Notes: generated from the sequence alone by a model not told the origin. A stretch of 62,000 nucleotides of DNA from Glandiceps talaboti (GCF_964340395.1 NC_135550.1:14125908-14187907); one strand, 5' to 3'; counted from the stretch's first letter, positions 13,371 to 28,369 are shown. Numbers and translations: made by a program.

Positions 13371-13709
13371 GGACCACTTTTCTTGCAATGGACTGATCGT
13401 TCTATTGTTTCTATGACAACACCCACGTTGTGACAATCTATATGTCTTTTTGTCTCAATGCATACACTATCGATAAAACCTCCATTCAGAAAGTCTATTT
13501 TTGAAAGTCTCACTTTAGCACTTGATAAAAATAGCCTTCATTGACACTTCACATCTCAGCAGTGGACAGTATGAAAAAAATGGATCGAGAAACAATATTG
13601 GAAATACATAGATACACAGAAGTATCTGACAGAATTGGTTGAATCATGGAAGTGTCAGCGACGGTGATATTTCCATGAATCCGTTAGTGGTCTGAGCATA
13701 AATGAAACG

Positions 13710-15272
13710 AGGACTCCTTGGTCAATTGCAACCGTTCTCCCGAAAATCAAATTTCATTAAAGAATTATCTACAGACCGAAGGCGAGAACAACGGCTTAAA
13801 ATCCTTGAACGGTTGGATTCTCCTCAAACTACGTGTACGGACTAATGTAAAATCTAGGTAACAACAACATCCAGGTCCATAGTCTAGTCAAGCTGTTTTT
13901 AGATACAGGGCATCCATCGCTGCAAACGTTCATAAATTTAATGCCCTTTGCACTCTCCTCAAGTTGGTCACTATTGTACAGAGCTTAAATTTGTGTCTGT
14001 TATGTATATTTGTATTTTAAATTTGTATTGTATTTGTTTTATCTTGCAATTGCATGAAAAGCCATTTAATGGATGCACTGCCGTTTATAAATAAATAATA
14101 ATAATAATAATAATAAAAAAGTTCAAACTGATCATACCAAGACGAAGTTGTATACCTTGTGAATAGGAGATATTTGGCACAAAAGACGAAAACATCGAAT
14201 TCGTAATATCACACGAACTTTTGGAAATACGAGTTGAAAATCAACAATAATTTCACGGAAAAATAAATTCTTCGATAAAAACCTGTTTTACATTAACATA
14301 AAACCCAACAATGTCACCATGGTAACAAACTTTGCTCACTAAAAATTACCATTATATTTTTAAAAAGTAAACGCAATTTTTTTTGTATATTTTCGAATCT
14401 GAAAAAGGACATGCACATTTTAGGAATTACTTGTATATTTATGGTACGCTTTGGGATAATATGTAAATCTGGTTCACTTGTCAAATGACGCCAACACGTG
14501 ATTAACACGTACAATAAAAAAAGTGTTTCACAACATAACACAGAACGAAATTCCACCACGATATTCTTCATAAAATGTGATCTAGGTAGTCAGGCTTTAA
14601 CTTTCCAATCACTTTTTATTATTATTAGAAGTACCCCATAAGTTATGATTTCTAACTATGCTGTGATGAACTCCCTAGCCTGAGATAAATCTACAAGGAA
14701 TCATTCCTATACAGAATGAAGCAGGTGATATCGATACAAAATTGTGAGTTGTTGCCTAGTTTTCACTGTAAATGAATATCTAGGGGCTACACAGTCACAG
14801 ACAATAAATCGCGCCAGCTCCACTTTCATTGTCGCTCTAAAATATTGTCATCAATTTTAGAGTAATTAAATATAATCATAACCTTGATTTTGTAAAATTG
14901 TGAATAAAAATAAAATAAGAGAGATGTAATAGATATACAGCATAGAATGATCTTGGAGATAGAAATACAGTCAACGGTCCATCCTACCTCCATGTAATAA
15001 TTATATTAAACATTTTGAAACAGAAAAAAACAACTTAGAATTTGACCACGGTCGTGAATAGCGTAAGATAGAGATGGCCAACACAATGTAACAGAAATGT
15101 CAATCACTTCTATATGCATTGCTAGGATATGATGGGTGCAATATTGAATAAAACAATTGAATTTCTTCAATTGGAATAACAGATCTTGAATATATTAGCA
15201 CCATGTGATCTAAGGAAGCCCTAGAGGTGTGACCTATAAACGGCGTTACATTATGACAATAGTTGTGTCAAT
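13710..15272. other. Leader of unit A, no gene
   Basis: This is non-coding sequence conserved in units B and C. It contains an (AAT)n run (14088–14116) and an RFX-type palindrome (14313–14326). No exon is recognised. Confidence 0.5.
14313..14326. promoter_or_regulatory. RFX X-box-like palindrome (unit A)
   Basis: GTCACCATGGTAAC fits the RFX X-box consensus GTNRCC-N2-RGYAAC fully. The same 14 bases occur at 24696–24709 and 35657–35670 in the other two units, about 1.2 kb upstream of each RING gene. Function is not shown; it may be a chance palindrome carried by duplication. Confidence 0.35.
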
Positions 15273-15303
15273 CACTTTCCATAGAAATGTAGAAAGTGAA
15301 CTT
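15273..15303 (+). promoter_or_regulatory. Palindromic IRF/ISRE-like element, RING copy A
   Basis: CACTTTCC and AGAAAGTGAA face each other around ATAGAAATGT. The right half contains GAAAGTGAA, close to the IRF core GAAANNGAAA. The inner TTCCATAGAA resembles a STAT-type TTC-N4-GAA. It lies about 60 bp upstream of a TATA box and is conserved in units B (25621–25651) and C (36615–36643). A binding factor is inferred only. Confidence 0.4.
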
Positions 15304-15358
15304 ATTGTTATGTTAAAAATATGGTATACATGCAGACATGGAAGCGTCTGGATATCTC

Positions 15359-15366
15359 TATAAATA
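15359..15366 (+). promoter_or_regulatory. TATA box of RING gene A
   Basis: TATAAATA, followed about 30 bp later by a pyrimidine-rich TCATTTCAG initiator-like site and 130 bp later by the chosen start codon. It is present at the same place in units B and C. Confidence 0.6.
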
Positions 15367-15496
15367 TAGGTATGTTCTCTTACCGTCATTTCAGAACCAG
15401 CTCAGTCAGCAAGACTAGACGTTCACGTAGAGGAGAGCTCAACAGTTGTTCCTGAACCAGCACGTTATTAGAGGTATCGATACTTTCATATTTACC

Positions 15497-16252
15497 ATGG
15501 AACAAATCAAATGTGGAGATTGCACTGCAAACTCACGGTGCGTCCAATACCACACTGAAGACACAGACACAGACAAAATGTCAACATTTAGTTCTGAAGA
15601 TATTGGATTTCCGTCATTTCTGTCGAAGGGACAGCCTATAACAGAGAGTTTCGTCCCCGTTGCCGGGTTTGCAGTGACGTTAGCAGTACTACTGTACGTC
15701 GTTTTACCGTACTGTGTTGACGAACCTCATCTTACGATTCTCCTATATTCCACTATCTCTGTTGCTATTACGTCACTTGTCGTTATAGCAACCAAACACA
15801 ACGAAATGCAAGAAGAGAGAGAGAAGGAAAGAGACCAATTATATCAGATGAGGATTTCTGTTGTCATGGAATTGACAGAAAAGAATATTATCAGTCAACA
15901 GAACGATATCTTTCGTCAAGACATCTCAAGTTTGAAGGTGGACAAGCAATACTTGGCTCAAGAAAACAAAAAGTTATGGAGTGACGTCGGAAGCCAACGA
16001 AGGAAGATTCGTTCTCTTGAAGACTGTCTAGAAAAGATGACAGACAGTGATTCATCGGACGATGAAGATGATGAAGATGATGGGAAAACAATGGACATTA
16101 ATTGTTGTATTATTTGCATGGAAAGGGAAAGGAATATTGTGACTGGACCATGTCGTCATCTTTGTCTGTGTTCACATTGTGCCAGGAAAGTCAAACAGTG
16201 TCCACTTTGTAGGAAGAAAATCAAGAAGCACGTCAAGATATTTAGTGGGTAA
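15497..16252 (+). CDS. Two-transmembrane coiled-coil protein with C-terminal IAP-type RING (copy A)
   Basis: A single-exon gene for 251 residues, likely a membrane-bound E3 ubiquitin ligase. The start is the ATG at 15497 in a strong context (accATGG). The frame is open upstream only through a non-ATG codon, and the earlier ATG at 15339 precedes the TATA box and hits a stop. Residues 54–72 and 79–98 are hydrophobic membrane segments with a short loop, so both ends should face the same (cytosolic) side. Residues 101–182 are charged and heptad-like (coiled coil). 182–196 is an acidic Ser/Asp/Glu stretch. The RING is 204–239 with C204, C207, C219, H221, C225, C228, C235 and C238, spaced C-x-H-x3-C-x2-C as in cIAP/XIAP/MUL1-type RINGs. 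The tail VKIFSG keeps the aromatic residue seen after IAP RINGs. It is convergent with the kinase gene. A poly(A) signal AATAAA lies at 16709. Confidence 0.85.
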   Translation: MEQIKCGDCTANSRCVQYHTEDTDTDKMSTFSSEDIGFPSFLSKGQPITESFVPVAGFAVTLAVLLYVVLPYCVDEPHLTILLYSTISVAITSLVVIATKHNEMQEEREKERDQLYQMRISVVMELTEKNIISQQNDIFRQDISSLKVDKQYLAQENKKLWSDVGSQRRKIRSLEDCLEKMTDSDSSDDEDDEDDGKTMDINCCIICMERERNIVTGPCRHLCLCSHCARKVKQCPLCRKKIKKHVKIFSG

Positions 16253-16271
16253 TCCTGCATCTATTGAATTC

Positions 16272-16470
16272 TCAGTGTACGTATTGACATTCAGACAATC
16301 TACCTAACTATAGACTCTCCACCATCGGAGCACACTGATACAAGACTGTCAATTCCCAGTGTACATATTGACATCCAGGCAATCTACATAACCATAGACT
16401 CTCCACCAACGTTGGTGGAGGGTCTACGATGTGGCACACTGATACAAGACGGTGTACATTGATACAAAAC
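16272..16470. repeat. About two units of an 89-bp minisatellite in the 3' UTR of RING A
   Basis: The blocks 'CAGTGTACRTATTGACATYCAG…CTCCACCA…CACACTGATACAAGAC' repeat here. The same unit is expanded to about 13 copies in unit B. It contains the 14-bp palindrome CACCAACGTTGGTG at about 16406. Confidence 0.7.
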
Positions 16471-16708
16471 TATCAATATTGACGCCGTGAACTATGTGCA
16501 CTAACCAGTGTGTCTGTTTATAAGACATTAGATTATGGCATTTGGAGATTGCAGGACTAAAAACTCTTGTGAAAAAAATCAATACATGTATAACATATAG
16601 TAACGTGATTTTGTTGGAAAGATACATTCGAAATATAATTTAGAGACGATTTTTATTTACATTACAAGCCATGACTTAATTTATTGTCATTATTTATCTT
16701 TTAATCCA

Positions 16709-16714
16709 AATAAA
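16709..16714 (+). terminator. Poly(A) signal of RING gene A
   Basis: AATAAA about 457 bases after the stop codon. It is conserved in unit B (28111–28116) but is AATGAA in unit C. Confidence 0.5.
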
Positions 16715-16822
16715 GTTCATCTACAATTATATAGTTTCGTGCATTACACGTGTTATCTGTTATTCATTTGTTGAGATCTCGGACAATACATTCATACAAA
16801 CATGCACACGCACATACAACCC

Positions 16823-16825
<3 letters not shown>

Positions 16826-16871
<46 letters not shown>

Positions 16872-17017
16872 ATGTATGTATGAATGTATGAATGTATGTA
16901 TGTATGTATGTATGTATGTATGTATGTATGTATGTATGTATGTTTGTTTGTCTGTCTGCTGCCTGCCTGCCTGCCTACCGCCCTCCCTACCTACCCACCT
17001 GTCTGTCTGTCTGTCTG
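16826..17017. repeat. (CTGT)n/(ATGT)n/(CTGC)n compound microsatellite, unit A
   Basis: Tetranucleotide runs of CTGT, ATGT, GCCT and CTGT follow each other. All long frames across it on both strands are low-complexity artefacts. Confidence 0.95.
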
Positions 17018-17156
17018 TACATAAGATATCATAATATTGAAGAAATAGGAACACCTTGTAGTCTAGTTTTTGTACCTGAACACGTTGAATAAAACAGATA
17101 TATACGACGCAAAACAATGGAAGAACGACACTAATGAACGGAACCTTCACTATTTT

Positions 17157-17492
17157 CAGGGGGGTAACATTTTACAAACCTGTTCTTGGGGGAGGGTCAT
17201 ATTTCGCATTACAATATTGGGGGGGGGTCACATTTTACAATCCGTAGTTTTGTGACCAAATTGAAGTTTCAATTACTGTCAATTTTTTTTGTGCGTTTTG
17301 AGATTTAAAATTTGATGAGCACTCGACTCTTATTTTTCGAGTACTTTACATACCATATATAGTAAGAAAATTGTTTAATACTAGTAATACGATGCATTTT
17401 GTTGAGTGAACCACCTCACCTTATCACTCACACTGTCCGTAAATGTTGTTGTTAAAATGTGATGGTGGTGGTGGTGGTGGTGGTAGTGGTGT

Positions 17493-17548
<56 letters not shown>

Positions 17549-17965
17549 CTGATGCTGATGATGATGATTTAGTTTTGAATGTCATAGAGAACACGGACAG
17601 TGATACATTAACTGAAGGTGAAGGTGATGATGATGACAATGATATTTACAAGTGACCAGGTCAGGCAGAGTATGCACAACATGGAAAGCACGTTTTAGAT
17701 ACTAATTAGATTGTGTATGATTATAAGAGAAAGGTAACTAGCCAGTCATTTACTGTTTGTCACTTTATATGTACAAACATTGCTTTCCAATACAGAGTCT
17801 AAATTATTTAATTTGTATGTATACATATAATGGGAATATTGATTAACGTTCAGTATATGCAATTGTCATGGGGGGGGGGTCATGTTTTACAAAATGAGAC
17901 GAAGGGGAAGGTCGCTTTTTACAAATGGAGAATGGGGGAGGGTCATGTTTTTCTTAACAGATCCC
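17157..17965. repeat. Dispersed segment with acidic-repeat frame (unit A)
   Basis: This segment of about 0.8–0.95 kb is present in units A and C but not in B. It has poly-G/GGGTCAYNTTTTACAAA blocks near both ends (17157–17240 and 17870–17950). A (GGT)n(GATG)n tract at 17462–17560 gives a Gly/Asp-rich frame (17443–17655) ending LVLNVIENTDSDTLTEG. A diverged copy of its inner part lies outside the modules at 34500–34925. It may be a remnant of a transposable element; the class is unknown. Confidence 0.55.
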
Positions 17966-18473
17966 CTTGTAAATACTGAAGGCTCTATAAATTAACAGCT
18001 TGGGACTATTGTGAAAAGTAAAATTTTCTGTCTTAGGCATAAAAATTAGTGTCAAAGAAATCTCACAGTATGAGTATGTGTGATCTTAATTGAGTCATTA
18101 TAGAACGTTTAATACGAGACATTCACCCTACTAAATAATTTTCTTTTAATAATAATAAAAATAATATACGTTGGAAAAAAATGTTGAGGCTTCAATTTAT
18201 GTATGGTGTACAGTAGAACATTGGTCCAAGAAGTGGGCGCCCTCAACTATACTTTCTCTGTTCGTGGATGATTTGATAGTCAATTCTCTATACATTGTGG
18301 TTTCAACGATGAACTCTACTTGGAAACAGATGTGAAATAGAATTACAAGGTTATGTTGAAAAACAATGCCTTTGTCTGCGATCGTTATAGTTATTTACTA
18401 TTCAAAATGTTGTATGTATAGAAATGAATAAAGAAATAAACAACACAAATGTATATGGTTATTTGTGTATTTG

Positions 18474-18479
18474 TTTAAT
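18474..18479 (-). terminator. Possible poly(A) signal of kinase A
   Basis: ATTAAA on the minus strand, about 55 bases after the stop codon. The same site exists in units B and C. Confidence 0.3.
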
Positions 18480-18534
18480 TGAATATATAAATTGTAAAAT
18501 TAAAAGCACGACACACACACACGCGACTCCACTC

Positions 18535-22779
<4,245 letters not shown>

Positions 22780-22897
22780 TGTGTTTACTACGAAGTTCAA
22801 GACGTACTTACAAGTGTGTCACTATTGTAAAATAGTTCTGTACTAATAATAGTCGTCGCGCAGAACTTTGGTGAGATTCTATTCGTTGATTCTTTCA

Positions 22898-22905
22898 TGA
22901 CGTCA
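22898..22905. promoter_or_regulatory. CRE (TGACGTCA) upstream of kinase A
   Basis: A perfect palindromic cAMP-response element about 120 bp upstream of the kinase start codon (22779). It is conserved at the same distance in units B (33387–33394) and C (44096–44103). Binding by CREB/ATF is inferred from the motif. Confidence 0.5.
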
Positions 22906-23074
22906 TAAATCACTCAAAATCGATTACGTAGATGCTTCGTTGCTTCTGCGCGCCGTGATATATTTGTCTTGCGCACAGGTACAATAAATGCTGCCTAATA
23001 TTTGAAACCTAAATGGCGACATGGCTTTACTATACGACACAGAAATTCAATTCGATTTATCGAACCAGGACCCA

Positions 23075-23390
23075 GTAATAATAATAATTATGATTTTATA
23101 TAACGCTTTCCCACTTTGCGCTCAAAGCAGTTTCAATAATTATTATTACCCCCGGCACGGATCTATAGTGGCACAGCAGCCCTGTATACTTCCTCAACTC
23201 CCTGGGAAGCATACAATCCGTTACAGCCTTTATAAGTGCACAGGATATAAAGTATTCACATTGCGACATATATCCTGTCAGGTCCCCAATTATACAGCTG
23301 GGTTGACTGTGGCACAGTCGTGGTTCAAATCTTGCCCAAGGACTTTAATCATTCAAACAAACGGCAGTTTCTCTAGAACCATCCAAAAAA
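23075..23390. repeat. SINE-like dispersed repeat at the tail of unit A (truncated)
   Basis: It begins with (AATA)n and a CGCTTTCCCACTTTGCGCTCAAAGC hairpin-type block (quoted in parts: CGCTTTCCCA … TGCGCTCAAAGC), then a GTGGTTCAAATC block resembling a tRNA B-box. The same unit, longer, ends units B and C. Here it is cut off near 23390 and joined to a LINE fragment. Confidence 0.5.
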
Positions 23391-23396
23391 CATAAA

Positions 23397-23580
23397 CGTG
23401 TCATCAGCATACTGCCCTTGTAGGCATTCCCTTTCTTTAACAACAATACTTCTAATTTGCGTATTATTTTTTACAAGAAAAGGTTAGAATTTCTACTACA
23501 GATCCGATTTTATAACCAGTATTTAATAATGAAATTGGATGCCAGTTCTTAATGCAAAATCTACTTCTGTTGGACTATAA
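23397..23580 (-). mobile_element. LINE reverse-transcriptase fragment at the unit A/B junction
   Basis: On the minus strand two pieces of a non-LTR reverse transcriptase are readable: KNWHPISLLNTGYKI (compare the NWRPISLLN.DYKI motif) and then, after a deletion and frameshift, QYADDTFMFF with the catalytic YADD. Stops and a missing central part show that it is dead. It sits exactly between the end of unit A and the start of unit B. Confidence 0.75.
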
Positions 23581-24058
23581 AATATTTTTTCTCGCAATGG
23601 ACTGATCGTTCTGTTGTTTCTATGACAACACCCACGTTGTGACAACCTATATGTCTTTTGTCTCAATACATACACTATCGATAAAACCTCCATTCAGAAA
23701 GTCTCTTTTGAAAGTCTCACTTTAGCACTTGATAAAAATAGCCTTCATTGAAAGTTCACATCTCAGCAAAAATGGATCGAGAAACAATATTGGAAATACA
23801 TAGATACACAAGTATCTGACAGAATTGGTTGGATCATGGAAGTGTCAGCGACGGTAATATTTCCATGAATCCGTTAGTGGTCTGAGCATGAATGAAACGA
23901 GGACTCCTTGGACCGGTCAATCGCAATAATCGTATCAATATTTTGCAACCGTTCTCCTGAAAATCAAATTTCATTAAAGAATTATCAACAGAACAAAGGC
24001 GAGAACAACGGTTGGATTCTCCTCATACTACGTGTACGGACTAATTGTAAAATCTTGG

Positions 24059-24195
<137 letters not shown>

Positions 24196-24695
24196 TCCAG
24201 GTCCACAGTCAAGCTGCTTTTATTTTTAAGATCAAATTCTAAATACAATGCCATGATTGCAAAGTTAAAACCCATGAATTATGACATCCCCCCCCCCCAT
24301 CCTCTGTTTGATTTCATTAATACTCGAGGTTTTTAAAAAATTAAATTAACACGTCAATTATTTAATTCCATTTTCAAATCTCCACTAAAACAGTTCCAAT
24401 TAAATAAAGCCTCGAGTTCTACACAACATAACTGAGTTTTTGTATTTTTATACAATTCCAAGGTAAAATATTTGTCCGTACAATGTAATGTTCAAACTTA
24501 ACATACCAAGACGAAGTTGTATACCTTGTGAATAGCAGATATTCAGCCATGCTGAAAACTCACAAAAGACGAAAACATCGAATTCATAATACCACACGAG
24601 TTTTTGGAAACGCGAGTTGAAAATCAACGATACTTTCACGGAAAAATAAATTCTTCGACAAAAACCTGTTTTACATTAACGTAAAACCCAACAAT

Positions 24696-24709
24696 GTCAC
24701 CATGGTAAC
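24696..24709. promoter_or_regulatory. RFX X-box-like palindrome (unit B)
   Basis: GTCACCATGGTAAC, identical to the sites in units A and C. Confidence 0.35.
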
Positions 24710-25620
24710 AAACTTTGCTCACTAAAAAATTACCATTATATTTTAAAAAAATAAATGCAATTTTTTTTATATTTTCGAATCTAAAAATGACATGCACATT
24801 TTAGGAATTACTTGTATATTTATGGTACGCTTGGGATAATATGTAAATCTGGTTCACTTGTCAAATGACGCCAACACGTGATTAACACGTACAATAAAAA
24901 AACATAACACAGAATGAAATTCCACCACGATATTCTTCATAAAATGTGATCTAGGTAGTCAGGCTTTAACTTTCCAATCACTTTTTATTATTATTAGAAG
25001 TACCCCATAAGTTATGATATCTAACTATGCTGTGATGAACTCCCTAGCCTGAGAAAAATCTACAAGGAATCATTCCTATGATTATGAAGCAAGTTATATC
25101 GATACAAAATTGTGAATTGTTGCCTAGTTTTCACTGTAAATGAATATCTAGGTGGCTACACAGACGATAACTCGTGCCAGCTCCACTTTCATTGTCGCTC
25201 TTAAATATTGTCATCAATTTTAGAGTAACTAAATATAATCATAACCTTGATTTTGTAAAATTGCGAATAAAAATAAAGTTAGAGATGTAATAGATATACA
25301 GCATAGAATAATCATGGAGATAGAAATACAGTCCACTGTACATCCTACCTCCATGTAATGATTATATTAAACATTTTGAAACAGAAAAAACCTTAGAATT
25401 TTACCACAGTTGTGAATAGCGTACTATGTAGAGATGGCCAACATAATGTCAGTCACTTCTATATGCATTGCTAGGATATGATGGGTGCGATATTGAATAA
25501 AACAATTGAATTTCTTCAATTGGAATAACAGATCTTGAATATATTAGCACCCCAACTAAGGAAGCCCTAGAGGTGTGACCTATAATTTAACGGCGTTACA
25601 TTATGACAATAGTTGTGTCA

Positions 25621-25651
25621 ACCACTTTCCATAGAAATGTGGAAAGTGAAC
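25621..25651 (+). promoter_or_regulatory. Palindromic IRF/ISRE-like element, RING copy B
   Basis: CCACTTTCC … GGAAAGTGAAC. The palindrome is more symmetrical here than in A or C. Confidence 0.4.
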
Positions 25652-25708
25652 TTATTGTTATGTTAAAAATATGGTATACATGCAGACATGGAAGCGTCTG
25701 GATATCTC

Positions 25709-25716
25709 TATAAATA
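25709..25716 (+). promoter_or_regulatory. TATA box of RING gene B
   Basis: TATAAATA at the same distance from the start codon as in unit A. Confidence 0.6.
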
Positions 25717-25840
25717 TAGGTATGTTCTCTTACCGTCATCACAGAACCAGCTCAGGCAGCAAGACGTTCACGTAGAGAGAGCTCAGCAGTTGTTCCTGGA
25801 TCAGCACGTTATTAGAGGTATCGAAACTTTCATATTTACC

Positions 25841-26596
25841 ATGGAACAAATCAAGTATGGAGATTGTACTTCAAACTCGCGGTGCGTCAAGTACCACACT
25901 GAAGACACATATACAGACAAAATGTCAACATTTAGTTCTGAAGATATTGGATTTCCGTCATTTCTGTTGAAGGGACAGCCTATAACAGAGAGTTTCGTCC
26001 ATATTGCGGGGTTTGCAGTGACGTTAGCAGTACTACTGTACGTCGTTTTACCGTACTGTGTTGACGAACCTCATCTTACGATCCTCCTATATTCCACTAT
26101 CTCTGTTGCTATTACGTCACTTGTCGTTATAGCAACCAAACACAACGAAATGCAAGAAGAGAAAGAGAAGGAAAGAGACCAATTCGATCAGATGAGGATT
26201 TCTGTTGTCATGGAATTGACAGAAAAGAATATTATCAGTCAACAGAACGATATCTTTCGTCAAGACATCTCAAGTTTGAAGAAGGACAAGCATTACTTGG
26301 CTCAAGAAAACAAAAAGTTATGGAGTGACGTCGGAAGCCAACGAAGGAAGATTCGTTCTCTTGAAGACTGTCTAGAAAAGATGACAGACAGTGATTCATC
26401 GGACGATGAAGATGATGAAGATGACGGAAAAGTGATGGACGTTAATTGTTGTATTATTTGTATGGAAAGGGAAAGGAATATTGTGACTGGACCATGTCGT
26501 CATCTTTGTCTGTGTTCACATTGTGCCAGGAAAGTCAAACAGTGTCCACTTTGTAGGAAGAAAATCAAGAAGCACGTCAAGATATTTAGTGGGTAA
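25841..26596 (+). CDS. Two-transmembrane coiled-coil protein with C-terminal IAP-type RING (copy B)
   Basis: 251 residues, with the same architecture as copy A: two membrane segments near residues 54–72 and 79–98, coiled coil, acidic stretch and RING at 204–239 with all eight ligands. The ATG at 25841 (accATGG) is chosen because it is the only start shared by all three copies. In this copy the frame is open further up to an ATG at 25688 (302 residues), but that codon lies upstream of the TATA box and the extension is broken in A and C. It differs from A at about a dozen positions, mostly N-terminal and in the coiled coil (for example EEKEKERDQFDQ and KKDKHY). The RING is unchanged, which suggests constraint. 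Confidence 0.85.
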   Translation: MEQIKYGDCTSNSRCVKYHTEDTYTDKMSTFSSEDIGFPSFLLKGQPITESFVHIAGFAVTLAVLLYVVLPYCVDEPHLTILLYSTISVAITSLVVIATKHNEMQEEKEKERDQFDQMRISVVMELTEKNIISQQNDIFRQDISSLKKDKHYLAQENKKLWSDVGSQRRKIRSLEDCLEKMTDSDSSDDEDDEDDGKVMDVNCCIICMERERNIVTGPCRHLCLCSHCARKVKQCPLCRKKIKKHVKIFSG

Positions 26597-26615
26597 TCCT
26601 GCATCTATTGAATTC

Positions 26616-27800
26616 TCAGTGTACATATTGACATTCAGACAATCTACCTAACTATAGACCCTCCACCATCGGAGCACACTGATACAAGACTGTCAATTCC
26701 CAGTATACATATAGACATTCAGGCAATCTACATAACCATAGATCCTCCACCAACGTTGGTGATGTAACACACTGATACAAGACTGTCAATTCCCAGTGTA
26801 CATATTGACATTCAGACAATCTGCAGAGAGACTATCCACCAACGTTGGTGACGTAACACACTGATACAAGACTGTCAATTCCCAGTGTACATATTGACAT
26901 TCAGACAATCTGCAGAGAGACTCTCCACCAACGTTGGTGACGTAACACACTGATAAATGACTGTCAATTCCCAGTGTACATATTGACATTCAGACAATCT
27001 GCAGAGAGACTATCCACCAACGTTGGTGACGTAACACACTGATACAAGACTGTCAATTCCCAGTGTACATATTGACATTCAGACAATCTGCAGAGAGACT
27101 ATCCACCAACGTTGGTGACGTAACACACTGATACAAGACTGTCAATTCCCAGTGTACATATTGACATTCAGACAATCTGCAGAGAGACTCTCCACCAACG
27201 TTGGTGATGTAACACACTGATAAATGACTGTCAATTCCCAGTGTACATATTGACATTTAGACAATCTACAGAGAGACTATCCACCAACGTTGGTGACGTA
27301 ACACACTGATAGAAGACTGTCAATTCCCAGTATACATATTGACATTTAGACAATCTACAGAGAGACTATCCACCAACGTTGGTGACGTAACACACTGATA
27401 GAAGACTGTCAATTCCCAGTATACATATAGACATTCAGACAATCTACATAACCATAGATCCTCCACCAACGTTGGTGACGTAACACACTGATAGAAGACT
27501 GTCAATTCCCAGTATACATATTGACATTTAGACAATCTACATAACCATAGACTCTCCACCAACGGTGGTGACATAACACACTGATACAAGACTGTCAATT
27601 CCCAGTATACATATAGACATTCAGACAATCTACATAACCATAGATCCTCCACCAACGGTGGTGACGTAACACACTGATACAAGACTGTCAATTCCCTGTG
27701 TATACATTGACATTCGGACAATCTACATAACCATAGACTCTCCACCAATGTTGGTGGAGGGTCTATGACGTAGCATACTGATACAAGACGGTGTACATTT
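26616..27800. repeat. 89-bp minisatellite with CACCAACGTTGGTG palindrome, about 13 copies
   Basis: Period 89 bp, with some units near 95 bp because of an ACATAACCATAG variant. Each unit carries a perfect 14-bp palindrome CACCAACGTTGGTG, or a variant such as CCACCAACGGTGG that still pairs. It lies between the RING stop codon and its poly(A) signal, so it would be in the 3' UTR. Because 89 is not a multiple of 3, the open frames through it shift from unit to unit and are not genes. Confidence 0.9.
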
Positions 27801-28110
27801 TGACATTCAGACATTCTAATACGTAGCGCATACTGATACAAAACTATCAATCAATTGACGCCGTGAACTATGTGCACTAACCAGAGTGTCTGTTGATAAG
27901 ACATTAAATTATGGCATTTGCAGATTATAAATGTTTTTGAAGAAGTGTGCAGGACTAAAAACTCAATATGTATATATGTGAAAAAGTCAATATAACGTAT
28001 AGGAACGTGATTTTGTTGCAAAGATACATTCGAAGTATAATTTAAAGACGATTTTTATTTACATTACAAGCCATAACTTAACTTATTGTTATTTTTTTTC
28101 TTTAAATCCA

Positions 28111-28116
28111 AATAAA
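28111..28116 (+). terminator. Poly(A) signal of RING gene B
   Basis: AATAAA in the block homologous to 16709–16714. The implied 3' UTR is about 1.5 kb because of the minisatellite. Confidence 0.45.
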
Positions 28117-28230
28117 GTACATCTACAATTATATAGTTTCGTGCATTACACGTGTTATCTGTTATTCATTTGTTGAGATCTCGGACAATACATTCATACA
28201 AACATGCACACGCACATACACACCTCTTCA

Positions 28231-28231
<1 letters not shown>

Positions 28232-28307
<76 letters not shown>

Positions 28308-28369
28308 ACTAGTATCTATCTGTCTGTCTGCTGCCTGCCTGCCTGCCTACCCCCCTCCCTACCTACCCA

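Noticed and set aside
15446-15496. Longer RING A frame beginning 51 bases upstream
   Set aside because: The first codon is TTG; the first ATG in a good context is at 15497.
16750-17150. Long overlapping frames rich in CLSV, YVCM and DRQT
   Set aside because: They are translations of CTGT/ATGT microsatellites, open in several frames on both strands.
17443-17655. Gly/poly-Asp protein gene
   Set aside because: It is dominated by GGT and GAT microsatellites, run lengths differ in unit C, and there is no domain. Treated as part of a dispersed repeat.
23280-23340. tRNA gene suggested by GTGGTTCAAATC
   Set aside because: Only a B-box-like word is present, with no A-box or cloverleaf; it belongs to a SINE-like dispersed repeat.
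25688-25840. N-terminal 51-residue extension of RING copy B (MEASGYLYKYRY)
   Set aside because: The ATG lies upstream of the TATA box, and the extension is broken by a stop in A and a frameshift in C.
26616-27800. Regularly spaced 89-bp repeats resembling a CRISPR array
   Set aside because: The whole unit repeats with no unique spacers, in an animal genome and in a 3' UTR. It is a minisatellite.
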